From contig DEXV01000006.1 of the NCBI GenBank assembly GCA_002364325.1, positions 302,782 to 366,781 on the forward strand: DNA of 64,000 nucleotides, read 5' to 3'. The DNA comes from Gillisia sp. UBA3175 (GTDB taxonomy: Bacteria; Bacteroidota; Bacteroidia; Flavobacteriales; Flavobacteriaceae). The notes below the pieces were generated by a model. That model ran no database searches and had not been told where the DNA came from. It saw only the letters and a list, made by a program, of their open reading frames with translations. A program made the translations under genes and the position numbers. Shown here piece after piece: positions 36,331-46,368 of the stretch (position 1 is its first letter; each line of letters opens with the position of its first letter).

Positions 36331-39306
36331 TTAAAAATTTAAATTCACTCCTACAATATAGGACTTCACAGATGGGTAAGCATTCAATTCAATCCCTGAA
36401 GAGTTACTAAGCGGATCTCCATTTCCAGGCAATTCCGGCGTAAAACCAGTAAATTTCTTGAAGATAAAAGGGTTTTGCGCCAATGCATAGACCCTGATCT
36501 TTTTAACTCCTGAAATTACATCTGGAAGTGTATAACCTAGGGTAATATTATTTATTCTAAAGAAATCTCCGCTTTCTAAGAAATAAGTTGAAGACAATGG
36601 TACTTCATTGGAAGGTGAAGGATTCATATTAGATCCATTATCAAAATTGAAGATATTATTGGCTACGCTTGCCTCTACATTCTCCCCACCAAAACGTTGG
36701 GCTTTTTTACCATTGTAAACCATACTTCCTGCATTTCCATAACCTTGGACGTCGAAATCCCAGCTTTTATATTCAAATCCTGCATTTATACCAAAATATA
36801 AATCTGGCTGAATTGACCCGAAGAACTGGCGGTCATCATTATCAATTTCCCCATCATTGTTTAAATCTCTATAAACAAAATCCCCTCTTTCATCAAATCC
36901 CTCCACTTCCAGTAAGAAAAAACTTCCTAAAGGCTGACCTTCTCTTAAAAGTTTTGTTACCTGTCCATTATCAATACTACCCCCTTGCTGTTCAAAAGCA
37001 AAAGGATTGGTGATCTCTTCTAAATTATTATCATTGGTGGTAATATTCCCACTAATATGATAGTTGAAATCGTCAGTGATCTGGTCATTCCAATTCAATG
37101 CGAACTCTAAACCTTTGTTTCTAATCTTCCCAGCATGAGTTAAAGTAATCCCGGAAGCTCCAAAAGCATCAGGTAAACTAATAGGCAGGATCGCATTTGT
37201 GTTTAATCTATCGTAGTAATCAAATTCTCCCGAAAGTCTATTGTTAAGTAAGGCAAATTCCAACCCAATATCATATTCTTCCGTAACTTCCCATCCAACG
37301 TTATCATCTATTATAGCAGTAATCGTAGAGCCAGGAAACAGTACCTGATCAGGACCAAAAGCATAACCAAGATCTGAGTTAAAGGTTAATGCATTTAAAG
37401 GAATATTTTGGTTTCCTAATTCCCCCCAACTTGCTCTTAATTTTAGGGTATTAATAAAATTAGATTCCTTAAGAAAGTCCTCATTTGAGATCAGCCATCC
37501 AATACCAACAGAAGGGAAATTACCCCATTTGTCTGGATTGTTTGCAAATACACTAGATCCATCACGTCTAATTGTAGCCGTTAACAAATATTTACTATCA
37601 AAATCGTAATTAAGTCGAGCAAAGTAGGAACGCAACCTTCTCTTATCTGAAAAGCCACCATTTACAACATCTGTCCCTTGCTCTCCATTATTTAATGAGA
37701 AAAGGTTTGAATCGTCAGGAACATTATTTCTTACACCCACTAAAAATTCATTTTGTTCTTCCTCTGCTGTAGTACCCAATGTCAACTTAAAAGCGTGTTT
37801 TTCTGCAAAGGTTTTATCAAAAGTCAAAAAGGCATCAAAAACCCAGTGATAAAAATCATCTTTGGAAACTCTTAATGTATTTCTATTTGGAGAATCAAAA
37901 TCTGAAACTTCTCGTGTAGGATCACCTGCAAGAAATTGCTCTAAATTTGGATTAAATGCATAAGATTTTCCATATCCACTCTCTATTCCAAATCTTGTAG
38001 TTGCGGTTAAGTAATCTGTAAAGTCATAGGAAGCTGATACGTTTCCTTGTAATATTAAATTCTTCCTTTTCTCATCATTTAAAGCAAGATCGGCTACTGG
38101 GTTACCAACATTGTTGAAACGGGCTCCAGAATTATCAAATGGAACTCCAAATCTTCCGTCGAAAGAACCACCAATATATCTCGCTGGTACAATTGGAGCT
38201 TGTTTGTAGGCAGTTGTAAATGCCGAAAAGGGTTTTGGAACCGAACGATTTAGTGACAAGGAAATATTATGATCTACTTTTAATTTTGAACTTAAATTAT
38301 AACTGGCCTTTCCTCTTAAGTTTAGTCTGCGATAATCATTACCAATCAAGATCCCTTCTTCCTCAAAATAATTAGCACTAAAATAAGAAGTCATTTTTTC
38401 GCTACCTCCACTTATAGAAACATTGTGATTTGTAACTGTACCTGTTCTTGTTATCTCATCAAAAAAATCTGTATCGTATTGCTGATTTTGTTCAAATCTT
38501 TGATTTCCGAACGCCAGATTAGAATAATTAACAAAACCACTTGCATTTGCCATTTCCACCTTACTCAACACTTCTTTAATACCAAAGTATGAAGCAACGT
38601 CAATCTGCATTTTTCCTATTTTCCCAGCTTTTGTAGTTACAATTATAACCCCATTAGCTCCTCTGGTACCGTAAATTGCTAAAGACGAAGCATCTTTAAG
38701 TATATCTATAGTAGTAATATCTTCACTACTAATATTATCTATCCTATCGGTAATAATTCCATCCACAACATAAATAGGATCTCGCCCGGCCTGTACAGTA
38801 CCTGTACCACGAATGCGCACTACTGGTGAACTACCAGGGGCTCCAGAACTAATAATTTGTACTCCCGCAGCCTTACCTTGTAAAGATTGCGTAGGAGTTA
38901 AAGCTGGCTGTTTTAATAGTTCCTCTGATTTTATTCTTGTGATTGAACCTGTAACATCCTGTTTTCTTGTACTTCCGTATCCTACTAATACAACTTCACC
39001 TAAAGCCGACGCGCTCTCTATCATATTTACATTTATGATACTTTGATCTGCAACGTTTATTTCGTTAGTTTCAAAACCCAAAAAACTAAATACTAACACG
39101 TCATTTGATGTTGCACTTATAGTGTAATTACCATCAAAATCGGTAATTGCACCTCTTGAAGTACCTTTAACTACAACATTTACACCGGGTAAAGTCAAAC
39201 CATCAGATTCTGATACTACAGTTCCTGAAATTATTTTCTCCTGAGCCTGTAATTGAAAATAAAACAAATTCAGCAACATAAATAATAAAGTAAATTTTGT
39301 TTTCAT
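36331..39306 (-). CDS. SusC/RagA-family TonB-dependent transporter
   Basis: 991 residues: signal peptide, carboxypeptidase-like domain (SGTVVSESDGLTLPGVNVVV), plug domain (VGYGSTRKQDVTGSI, RIRGTGTVQAGRDPIYVVDG, GANGVIIVTTK) and a 22-strand barrel ending in aromatic Phe (GVNLNF). It imports oligosaccharides across the outer membrane with SusD. It is the first gene of the utilisation operon; 268 bases upstream separate it from the regulator gene and likely hold the promoter. Confidence 0.95.
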   Translation of the reverse strand: MKTKFTLLFMLLNLFYFQLQAQEKIISGTVVSESDGLTLPGVNVVVKGTSRGAITDFDGNYTISATSNDVLVFSFLGFETNEINVADQSIINVNMIESASALGEVVLVGYGSTRKQDVTGSITRIKSEELLKQPALTPTQSLQGKAAGVQIISSGAPGSSPVVRIRGTGTVQAGRDPIYVVDGIITDRIDNISSEDITTIDILKDASSLAIYGTRGANGVIIVTTKAGKIGKMQIDVASYFGIKEVLSKVEMANASGFVNYSNLAFGNQRFEQNQQYDTDFFDEITRTGTVTNHNVSISGGSEKMTSYFSANYFEEEGILIGNDYRRLNLRGKASYNLSSKLKVDHNISLSLNRSVPKPFSAFTTAYKQAPIVPARYIGGSFDGRFGVPFDNSGARFNNVGNPVADLALNDEKRKNLILQGNVSASYDFTDYLTATTRFGIESGYGKSYAFNPNLEQFLAGDPTREVSDFDSPNRNTLRVSKDDFYHWVFDAFLTFDKTFAEKHAFKLTLGTTAEEEQNEFLVGVRNNVPDDSNLFSLNNGEQGTDVVNGGFSDKRRLRSYFARLNYDFDSKYLLTATIRRDGSSVFANNPDKWGNFPSVGIGWLISNEDFLKESNFINTLKLRASWGELGNQNIPLNALTFNSDLGYAFGPDQVLFPGSTITAIIDDNVGWEVTEEYDIGLEFALLNNRLSGEFDYYDRLNTNAILPISLPDAFGASGITLTHAGKIRNKGLEFALNWNDQITDDFNYHISGNITTNDNNLEEITNPFAFEQQGGSIDNGQVTKLLREGQPLGSFFLLEVEGFDERGDFVYRDLNNDGEIDNDDRQFFGSIQPDLYFGINAGFEYKSWDFDVQGYGNAGSMVYNGKKAQRFGGENVEASVANNIFNFDNGSNMNPSPSNEVPLSSTYFLESGDFFRINNITLGYTLPDVISGVKKIRVYALAQNPFIFKKFTGFTPELPGNGDPLSNSSGIELNAYPSVKSYIVGVNLNF

Positions 39307-39574
39307 AAGCTCAACTATTTTAGAAGAATTAAAGTTTTGAGATTAAAATATTCTTATAAACCTTTAGTAGTTAGTGGATAGAATATTAAATCAAAGCTAA
39401 CATTAGAACCCACATTGTTAATGTATGCATAATATAAGTAAACACATCAAGTTTAAAGATAGGACTATATACTTGTATTACAGTAAATTATAAATAAAAA
39501 ATAAAGTAATTAATTTAAGCTTTGAGTAGAATGATGTGGAAAAGATGTGGTAATTACAACGTTTTCGTTAGTTA

Positions 39575-42340
39575 TTAAAGGACGTTGTGTAGAAATTTAA
39601 CTAGATTTTGATTTTTAGGAAGATCCAACTTCTTGCGCAACCGATATCTATGTAGTTCTACACTTCTGTATGTAATTCCAATTAAAGGAGCAATTTCTTT
39701 TGAACTTAGATTCATGGTAAGATAGGCACACATTTTTAAGTCCTTTGGAGTGAGGTCTGGAAATTTTCGCTGTAAATTTTTAAAGAAATCATCATGAACT
39801 TCATTAAAATTTCTATCAAAAAGAGCCCAATCATTTTGAGAATTTGATTGTTGCTCCTTAATATTCATCAGTTTTGAATAGAGCTTCATATTCTCCTTTT
39901 TGATATTAGATTTTAAAATCTCCTTTTCAATTTCATTCAACATATCTGCTTTCTTTGCCATAAGGGCTGCATAAGAAGCTAATTCTTTACTCTTTGACTT
40001 TAGCTGAGTTTTTAATTTCTCCTGTTCCAAAAGGGTTATTTTACTGTTATTTTCAAAATTTTGCTTTTGGAAAGTCAATTTCTGTTTATATTCTAACTCT
40101 TTTTCGAGTACCTTTTTCTTTCTCTTAAACTTACTTTTGTTATAATAATGAACTAGAAACAATATTAATATTAAAACAATCATATAGCCCACCCAAGCCC
40201 ACATGTTGAAATACCAAGGCTGAAGAACACTAAAAGAAAATAGGGTTCTTTCAATATTTTCATTTTCACTATTTTGTCTAACTTTAAATTTATAATTTCC
40301 CGGTTGTAGGTTTTGATATACAACATGAGAATTGATATTTGGTGTAGACCATTTTTTATCGTAACCCTCCAATTTAAAAGAATAAAGTGGCAAAGACAAA
40401 GTGCCTGGAGAATGACTGGAAAACTTAAAGCTGATGGTGTTTTTCTTAAAAGGAATATTAACCGCACTATCAATTGAAACAGAATTACCATTAACTTTAA
40501 CCGCCTCTAAGGACAAATTTGCTGAAGCAATCTCATATTTTATATTAATTGGATTAATTTTTAAAAAACCATCATCTAAAAATAAAAACAGATCTTCATC
40601 AATTTTCTTTACACTGGGCGAATTTTTAACAATCCTACTGTTAATTAACGCCTCATTAAAATTGTATATGTTATTACCTTCTTTGGAGGTAATTCTGAGT
40701 GAATTCAAGTTCTTAATAACCAGTAATTCTTTATTAATGGCAGATATACTTGAAAAGGGATTTAAATTTCTTTCTAATTTGGAGTCTCTAGATAAGGTAG
40801 CATGAAGTGGATCATACCTAAAAATTTTATTCTTTCTAGTTAAGAATATTTTTGAGCCTATAGCAAATATTTCATAGGAAAGATTAGGGTCATTAAAACT
40901 ATCTAGAAGTTTCAATTCCATAAAGTCATCAGAAAATTCATATTTAAAAATTCCCTTATGTTCAGCATCAACCCACAAGTTTTGATCTTCATCAAAAAAT
41001 ATCCCTCGAACAGGGAAGTCTAGATTTTTAAATCTAAGTGATTCCCATACTCCATTTACTTTATGATATCTAGTAACTCCAGAGTAATTAGGTTGCAAAT
41101 AATATTTAGTTCCAGAAATATTTACGAAAGCCATACCTCCGTTGGTGCTGCTTATAAGACTAAATTCATTATTTTTAATGCTATAGGTGCCATTATTATG
41201 TCCACAGATAATCTCATCTCCTACTTTAGTTAGATTCCATACTTGACCATTTGAGGCTTCTATAAACTCCAATTGGGTTCCTTTTAGCTTAAACACTCCA
41301 TGATTGGAGCCTACTAAAATATTTTCATCTTGCTTAACTATACTATATACAGTTCCTAAAACCCCCGATTTATCGCTATAGGCATAAACGTTTTTAGTTA
41401 GAAGTATCTTAGACAAGCCGTTATCCAATGCAAGCCATAAATTATTTTGATCATCTATAAACTGCCTTAAAACAGTATTATTTGCTAATCCATTCTTTTT
41501 GTTATAAACATGTTTTAGCAAACCTTCAGAGTTATAAACCATGAGTCCATTATTAATGGTACCCACACATACTAGGTCATTTATAATTTTTAAATTATTT
41601 ATCTCCGGATATTTCACTTCATCAAAAGAAGAAAAGGACCATTTTTTTAGAACAGTATCCTTAAAATAATAAAGGCCATTAATCTGGGTTGCAATCAATA
41701 ATCCGCCTTTATAATCCACAATACTTTGGATAGTATAATTATTTAGAGGCTTACTCCACTCTAAATGAGTTATGATATCATTTTTTATTTTGTAAATACC
41801 ATTGTTCTTGGTGCCTACATATAAATTATTGTGAATTAAAAAAGTATAAACTGCAGAGATATTACCAAAAGGAAGAATACGAATCCTTTTAGTTTGGGTG
41901 TTATACCTATAAATTTTATTGAAAGATTGAAATAAGATCTCCTCACCAAACGGGATTATTTTCCAAATCTCATCATTATTGAAAATTTCTTGGTCAATGG
42001 AATCACTTAAGGAAGTGTATTCTAATTCATTCTTATCATTTTTAATCCAGTATCCGAATTGATGATAAGAACCCGAATATAAAGTATCGTTAATAACGCT
42101 TACAGATCTTATAATCCCTTTGGAAGGTAGACTGTACTTAGTCCAAAAATCTCCATTAAAAGCTAGGAGATTCCTATTGTTAGCAACATATATAGTCCCA
42201 TCTGGATGCTGAGTAATATCCCAGTTAGAATTCTCCCCTTTATAATCCGTTTTTAAATAATTTGTAAAGTAAGGAGCAATTTCCTGCCCTTGTAAAGTAA
42301 AACATGCAGTTAGAAGCAGGCTAATTAAAACTAGTTTCAT
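39575..42340 (-). CDS. Membrane-spanning sensor-regulator: beta-propeller, Y_Y_Y domain, LuxR-type HTH
   Basis: About 921 residues from the ATG at 42340 (MKLVLISLLL, signal peptide). The frame also has an ATG at 42367. The periplasmic part has propeller-like repeats (DGTIYVANNRNLLAFNG, NLWLALDNGLSKI) and a triple-tyrosine-type Ig domain before one membrane helix (about 721-742 counted from the upstream ATG). A cytoplasmic coiled coil follows, then a C-terminal LuxR-type helix-turn-helix (LTPKDLKMCAYLTMNLSSKE). There is no kinase or receiver domain, so it differs from hybrid two-component PUL regulators and would signal directly from ligand to DNA. It faces away from nothing else and lies directly upstream of susC, its likely target. 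Confidence 0.85.
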   Translation of the reverse strand: MKLVLISLLLTACFTLQGQEIAPYFTNYLKTDYKGENSNWDITQHPDGTIYVANNRNLLAFNGDFWTKYSLPSKGIIRSVSVINDTLYSGSYHQFGYWIKNDKNELEYTSLSDSIDQEIFNNDEIWKIIPFGEEILFQSFNKIYRYNTQTKRIRILPFGNISAVYTFLIHNNLYVGTKNNGIYKIKNDIITHLEWSKPLNNYTIQSIVDYKGGLLIATQINGLYYFKDTVLKKWSFSSFDEVKYPEINNLKIINDLVCVGTINNGLMVYNSEGLLKHVYNKKNGLANNTVLRQFIDDQNNLWLALDNGLSKILLTKNVYAYSDKSGVLGTVYSIVKQDENILVGSNHGVFKLKGTQLEFIEASNGQVWNLTKVGDEIICGHNNGTYSIKNNEFSLISSTNGGMAFVNISGTKYYLQPNYSGVTRYHKVNGVWESLRFKNLDFPVRGIFFDEDQNLWVDAEHKGIFKYEFSDDFMELKLLDSFNDPNLSYEIFAIGSKIFLTRKNKIFRYDPLHATLSRDSKLERNLNPFSSISAINKELLVIKNLNSLRITSKEGNNIYNFNEALINSRIVKNSPSVKKIDEDLFLFLDDGFLKINPINIKYEIASANLSLEAVKVNGNSVSIDSAVNIPFKKNTISFKFSSHSPGTLSLPLYSFKLEGYDKKWSTPNINSHVVYQNLQPGNYKFKVRQNSENENIERTLFSFSVLQPWYFNMWAWVGYMIVLILILFLVHYYNKSKFKRKKKVLEKELEYKQKLTFQKQNFENNSKITLLEQEKLKTQLKSKSKELASYAALMAKKADMLNEIEKEILKSNIKKENMKLYSKLMNIKEQQSNSQNDWALFDRNFNEVHDDFFKNLQRKFPDLTPKDLKMCAYLTMNLSSKEIAPLIGITYRSVELHRYRLRKKLDLPKNQNLVKFLHNVL

Positions 42341-42415
42341 TTCCTTTAATATATCCATTAACTGCAAGATATAATAAAATTAGAATTAGTTCTTAACGTA
42401 AATATATAAAGATAT

Positions 42416-42751
42416 TTAGGTAGATTGAGGTGCAAGTTTAACTTCCAATCCTTCAAGTTCTGCAGTCATATTAATCTGGCATCCCAGTCTACTATTATTT
42501 TCAACGAAAAAAGCTTGATCTAACATATCTTCTTCTTCATAGCTTTTTTCAGGAAGTACATGTTCATGACTTAAAACGTAACATTGGCAAGAAGCACACA
42601 TTGCCATCCCGCCACATATACCAATAGTGCCCTCTGGAGCCAGTTCATGCATACGCACAACTTCCATCAGATTCATGTTCATATCTGTTGGTGCCTCTAC
42701 CCTATGAGCATTACCTTCTCTATCTATAATGGTAATTGTAATATCAGACAT
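42416..42751 (-). CDS. 2Fe-2S ferredoxin, adrenodoxin-like
   Basis: 111 residues with the four cluster cysteines in the adrenodoxin pattern: C46, C52, C55 (GICGGMAMCASCQC) and C91 (RLGCQI). It carries electrons, most likely from the ferredoxin-NADP reductase encoded 23 bases upstream. The pair lies in a group with Nfu and Mrp, which points to Fe-S cluster supply. Confidence 0.92.
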   Translation of the reverse strand: MSDITITIIDREGNAHRVEAPTDMNMNLMEVVRMHELAPEGTIGICGGMAMCASCQCYVLSHEHVLPEKSYEEEDMLDQAFFVENNSRLGCQINMTAELEGLEVKLAPQST

Positions 42752-42774
42752 ATCTTGGATAATAGGAGTAAAAC

Positions 42775-43836
42775 TTAATTTATACTTTTAACAACTTCTC
42801 TTTTAGCTTCTTTCCTAGAACCATCAAATCCGCTAACACCGCTAACCGTAGTGTACTTCATAACATACTTCTTTTCAGGATAAATTCGCTGATAAGCACT
42901 TTGACACATAATTGCAGCTTCATGGAAACCACAAAGAATTAGCTTCAATTTTCCAGGATATGTGTTTACATCTCCTATAGCGTAAACCCCTGGTATATTG
43001 GTTTGATAATCGTAAGCATTATCAACTTTTATAGCATTTTTCTCTATCTCCAATCCCCAATCCCCAATTGGTCCTAACTTTGGAGAAAGACCGAACAACG
43101 GAATAAAATGATCTGTTGGTTTTACTTCTTCCTCTTCCGCATTTCCGTTATGTCTTATAACAACGGCCTCTAGGTGATTTTTACCTTTAAGATCTACCAC
43201 CTCTGAATCTGTTATCAAATTGATCTTACCAATTTTCGATAATTCTTCTACTTTTTCTACGGAATCTAAAGCGCCTCTAAAATCTTTCCTTCTGTGAACC
43301 AGAGAAACTTCTTTAGCTATATTAGACAAGAAAATTGACCAGTCCAAAGCTGAATCTCCACCTCCGGCAATTACAACAGATTTATCTCTATATACTTCCG
43401 GATCTCGAATAATATAAGAAACACCTTTATCCTCATATTGAGAAATTACAGGAATAGGTGGTTTTCTTGGTTCAAAACTACCCAAACCACCTGCAATTAC
43501 TACTACGGGAGCATTATGCTTAACACCTCTCGATGAAGTAACTAGAAAACTTCCATCTTCTAATTTTTCGAGCGTTTCTGCTCTATCTCCTAGAGTAAAT
43601 CCTGGACTAAATGGTTTTATTTGTTCCATTAGATTATCTACCAGATCTCCAGCTAACACCTCTGGAAATCCAGGTATATCATAAATGGGCTTTTTAGGAT
43701 AGATCTCTGCACACTGTCCGCCTGGGATAGGCAATGCGTCTATTAAATGGCATTTAAGTTTTAACAATCCGGCCTCAAAAACGGCAAACAAACCAGTTGG
43801 TCCGGCACCGATAATTAATATATCTGTTTTAATCAT
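42775..43836 (-). CDS. Ferredoxin-NADP reductase, thioredoxin-reductase-like type
   Basis: 353 residues; FAD-binding GAGPTG at 10-15, NADP-binding VIAGGGDSALD and the C-terminal FAD motif YAIGDV. The redox CxxC of thioredoxin reductases is missing, which is the mark of this FNR class. It transfers electrons between NADPH and the neighbouring ferredoxin. Confidence 0.92.
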   Translation of the reverse strand: MIKTDILIIGAGPTGLFAVFEAGLLKLKCHLIDALPIPGGQCAEIYPKKPIYDIPGFPEVLAGDLVDNLMEQIKPFSPGFTLGDRAETLEKLEDGSFLVTSSRGVKHNAPVVVIAGGLGSFEPRKPPIPVISQYEDKGVSYIIRDPEVYRDKSVVIAGGGDSALDWSIFLSNIAKEVSLVHRRKDFRGALDSVEKVEELSKIGKINLITDSEVVDLKGKNHLEAVVIRHNGNAEEEEVKPTDHFIPLFGLSPKLGPIGDWGLEIEKNAIKVDNAYDYQTNIPGVYAIGDVNTYPGKLKLILCGFHEAAIMCQSAYQRIYPEKKYVMKYTTVSGVSGFDGSRKEAKREVVKSIN

Positions 43837-43879
43837 TCTTTTTCAATTTGCATTAAGGTATAGGTGGAAAAAATCACCT

Positions 43880-44122
43880 TTACCTTTCAATATTTACCAC
43901 TTTTTCTATTTGTGGCGCATATTTTTTAATGGTCATTTCCACACCAGATTTCAATGTCATCTGATTAACGTGGCAACCTACACACGCACCTTCTAATTGA
44001 ACTTTCACCAAGCGATCATCTTCAATAGAAATTAAAGAAATATCTCCGCCATCGCTTTGCAAGAAAGGTCTAATTTCCTGAAGGGCTTTTTCTACATTTA
44101 ATCTGATTTCTTCGGTTGTCAT
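43880..44122 (-). CDS. NifU C-terminal domain (Nfu) Fe-S scaffold protein
   Basis: 80 residues, a stand-alone Nfu domain with cluster ligands C47 and C50 (GACVGCHVNQ). It carries Fe-S clusters to targets. It starts directly after the stop of the Mrp gene, so the two are translated together. Confidence 0.93.
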   Translation of the reverse strand: MTTEEIRLNVEKALQEIRPFLQSDGGDISLISIEDDRLVKVQLEGACVGCHVNQMTLKSGVEMTIKKYAPQIEKVVNIER

Positions 44123-45253
44123 TTATTTCTTTTTAACCGCACTACATCCAGCCATAGTTGTAATTTTAATAGCTTCGGTTGGAGGTAAGCTTGTATTTCT
44201 GTTAACAGTTTCTTGCACTACGTTTCTTGTTAATTCTTCAAAAGAAGCTTCTAAAGCAGTAGCAGTTTGCAAGGCAGCCGGTCTTCCATAATCTCCAGCT
44301 TCACGAATGCTCTGAACCAATGGTATTTCTCCTAAAAATGGAACGCCTAGATCTTTTGCAAGATTTCTGGCGCCTTCTTTACCGAAGATATAGTATTTAT
44401 TATCTGGCAATTCTTCCGGAGTGAAATAGGCCATATTCTCTATGATCCCCAATACCGGAACATTAATACTTTCTTGTTGAAACATTGCAACTCCCTTCTT
44501 AGCATCTGCTAAAGCCACGTTTTGAGGCGTACTAACAATCACAGCTCCTGTAATTGGTAAAGATTGCATGATGGATAAATGAATATCACCTGTCCCTGGA
44601 GGAAGATCTATTAGCATAAAATCTAATTCTCCCCATGCAGCATCAAAGATCATCTGATTAAGTGCCTTTGCAGCCATAGGTCCACGCCAAACCACAGCCT
44701 GATCTGGTTTTGTAAAGAAACCTATCGATAATAATTTTACTCCATAATTTTCTACAGGCTTCATTTTAGACTTTCCATCTATGTTTACAGAAAGAGGCCT
44801 TTCTGCTTCTACATCTAACATAATTGGCATTGATGGCCCATAGATATCTGCATCTAACAATCCTACACTAAATCCCATTTTTGCCAATGAAACAGCTAGG
44901 TTTGCAGTTACTGTAGATTTCCCTACTCCACCTTTACCAGATGCCACTGCAATAATATTTTTTATCCCAGGGATTGCTTTACCTTTTATGGTTGTTTTCT
45001 CGGGAGCTTCAACTTTAATATTAACCTTTACAATGGCTTTATTGTAAACCTTTTCCTGGATAACCTTAATTACATCCGCTTCTGCTCTTTTCTTGATATG
45101 CATTGCTGGCGTTGTAAGCAATAAATCTACCACAACCTCGTCACCAAAGGTCATCACATTTTTTACAGCACCGCTTTCTACCATATTACTACCTTCACCA
45201 GAAAGTGAAATAGTTTCCAGAGCTGCAAGTATATCTTTTCTCTCTAATTTCAT
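44123..45253 (-). CDS. apbC: Mrp/ApbC-type P-loop ATPase, Fe-S cluster carrier
   Basis: 376 residues: MIP18/DUF59 domain (about 1-85), then a P-loop NTPase with deviant Walker A ASGKGGVGKST (105-114) and the switch DADIYGPSMP. The CxxC common in other Mrp proteins after the NMAYF motif is replaced by PEELPDNK. The family loads or carries Fe-S clusters. Genes for Nfu, reductase and ferredoxin follow. Confidence 0.92.
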   Translation of the reverse strand: MKLERKDILAALETISLSGEGSNMVESGAVKNVMTFGDEVVVDLLLTTPAMHIKKRAEADVIKVIQEKVYNKAIVKVNIKVEAPEKTTIKGKAIPGIKNIIAVASGKGGVGKSTVTANLAVSLAKMGFSVGLLDADIYGPSMPIMLDVEAERPLSVNIDGKSKMKPVENYGVKLLSIGFFTKPDQAVVWRGPMAAKALNQMIFDAAWGELDFMLIDLPPGTGDIHLSIMQSLPITGAVIVSTPQNVALADAKKGVAMFQQESINVPVLGIIENMAYFTPEELPDNKYYIFGKEGARNLAKDLGVPFLGEIPLVQSIREAGDYGRPAALQTATALEASFEELTRNVVQETVNRNTSLPPTEAIKITTMAGCSAVKKK

Positions 45254-45395
45254 CTGAATTTATTTCATTTTCAACCTCTTATATAGATTGATTCTAAAAT
45301 GCAAATATAGCGGGTTTCCTTAAGAAAACGAAGTATTCCGCTATAATTGATTGATTGTGTAATAAGCGAAAATTATAGATTGACTTTTCAATCTT

Positions 45396-45737
45396 TTATA
45401 GGGGTCTTTCCAATTCCTTATTTGGATCCCAGAACACTTTTTCAAGATTTTGAATTTGGTTCTCTTTAATTGTTAAGCCTTCATTTTCTAATAACTGCTG
45501 CATAGCATTTGTGCCACCAAAATGGTGCTTTCCGGTAAGTAAACCTAATCTATTTACTACTCTTTGTGCTGGGACATCTTCCAGATCATGCGCTTTGTTC
45601 ATAGCCCAACCAACCATTCTGGCACTTTTTGCAGCACCTAAAAATCTGGCAATGGCTCCATAAGAAGTAACTTTCCCTCGCGGAATTAATTTAACCACCT
45701 CATAAACTCTTTCAAAAAAGTTAAGATCTGTGTCCAT
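45396..45737 (-). CDS. Alkyltransferase-like protein (ATL)
   Basis: 113 residues of the MGMT fold (VYEVVKLIPRGKVTSYGAIA, ARMVGWAMNKA). The active-site motif PCHR reads PAQR here, so the alkyl-accepting cysteine is gone. Such ATL proteins bind O6-alkylguanine and flag it for nucleotide excision repair. It is the last gene of a trmB-lysE-ATL group with 3-4 base gaps. Confidence 0.92.
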   Translation of the reverse strand: MDTDLNFFERVYEVVKLIPRGKVTSYGAIARFLGAAKSARMVGWAMNKAHDLEDVPAQRVVNRLGLLTGKHHFGGTNAMQQLLENEGLTIKENQIQNLEKVFWDPNKELERPL

Positions 45738-45740
45738 TAT

Positions 45741-46364
45741 TTAATAATAAAAGATGCGGACTAGTGTAATTATAACTAAAATAAGCATAAGGCCTGCCAT
45801 GAAGTAATTGGAATATCTAGTGAAAAGTGTAGTTTTATCTTCGATCTTCCAAAAAGAAAACACGTAAAAATACAAGGTAGTGAAGGTTCCAAGCGAAGCT
45901 CCTAATACGAATACCAACATAAGAGACCAGTGATATTCCACATTTCCAGCCACATTTAATGCCGCTCCTATTGCTACAAAAAATGGAATTGGAAACACGT
46001 TTAGCACTGCCACTAACATTCCTTTAAAAATACTGTTGGAGTTCGCTTTTTTAGAATGAGACTCTATATGCGAACGACTTCTGGCTTTTACATAGAAATA
46101 TATGGTGAGGAAAATAAAGATCACCAAACCAGTTCTTAAAAGAATATTTCTAACAAAGGGATTATCGAAGATATATTTTGCAAGAATTATTGCAATAAAG
46201 GCTTGAAAAACAACAATTATTGAAGCGCCTAATGCAACATATAATCCGTTTTTCTTTCCATGTTCCACACATGTTTTTGCAACTGTCATGTTTACTAATC
46301 CTGGTGGGATTACTCCTAAAAGAGCTGCGAAATATGTGATCAGGAAAATTTTTGTTTCCTCCAA
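45741..46364 (-). CDS. LysE-family membrane transporter
   Basis: 207 residues with about six hydrophobic helices and the LysE-like start AALLGVIPPGLVNMTVAKT. The family exports amino acids or similar small molecules; the substrate is unknown. It lies 4 bases downstream of trmB. Confidence 0.82.
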   Translation of the reverse strand: MEETKIFLITYFAALLGVIPPGLVNMTVAKTCVEHGKKNGLYVALGASIIVVFQAFIAIILAKYIFDNPFVRNILLRTGLVIFIFLTIYFYVKARSRSHIESHSKKANSNSIFKGMLVAVLNVFPIPFFVAIGAALNVAGNVEYHWSLMLVFVLGASLGTFTTLYFYVFSFWKIEDKTTLFTRYSNYFMAGLMLILVIITLVRIFYY

Positions 46365-46368
46365 ACTG

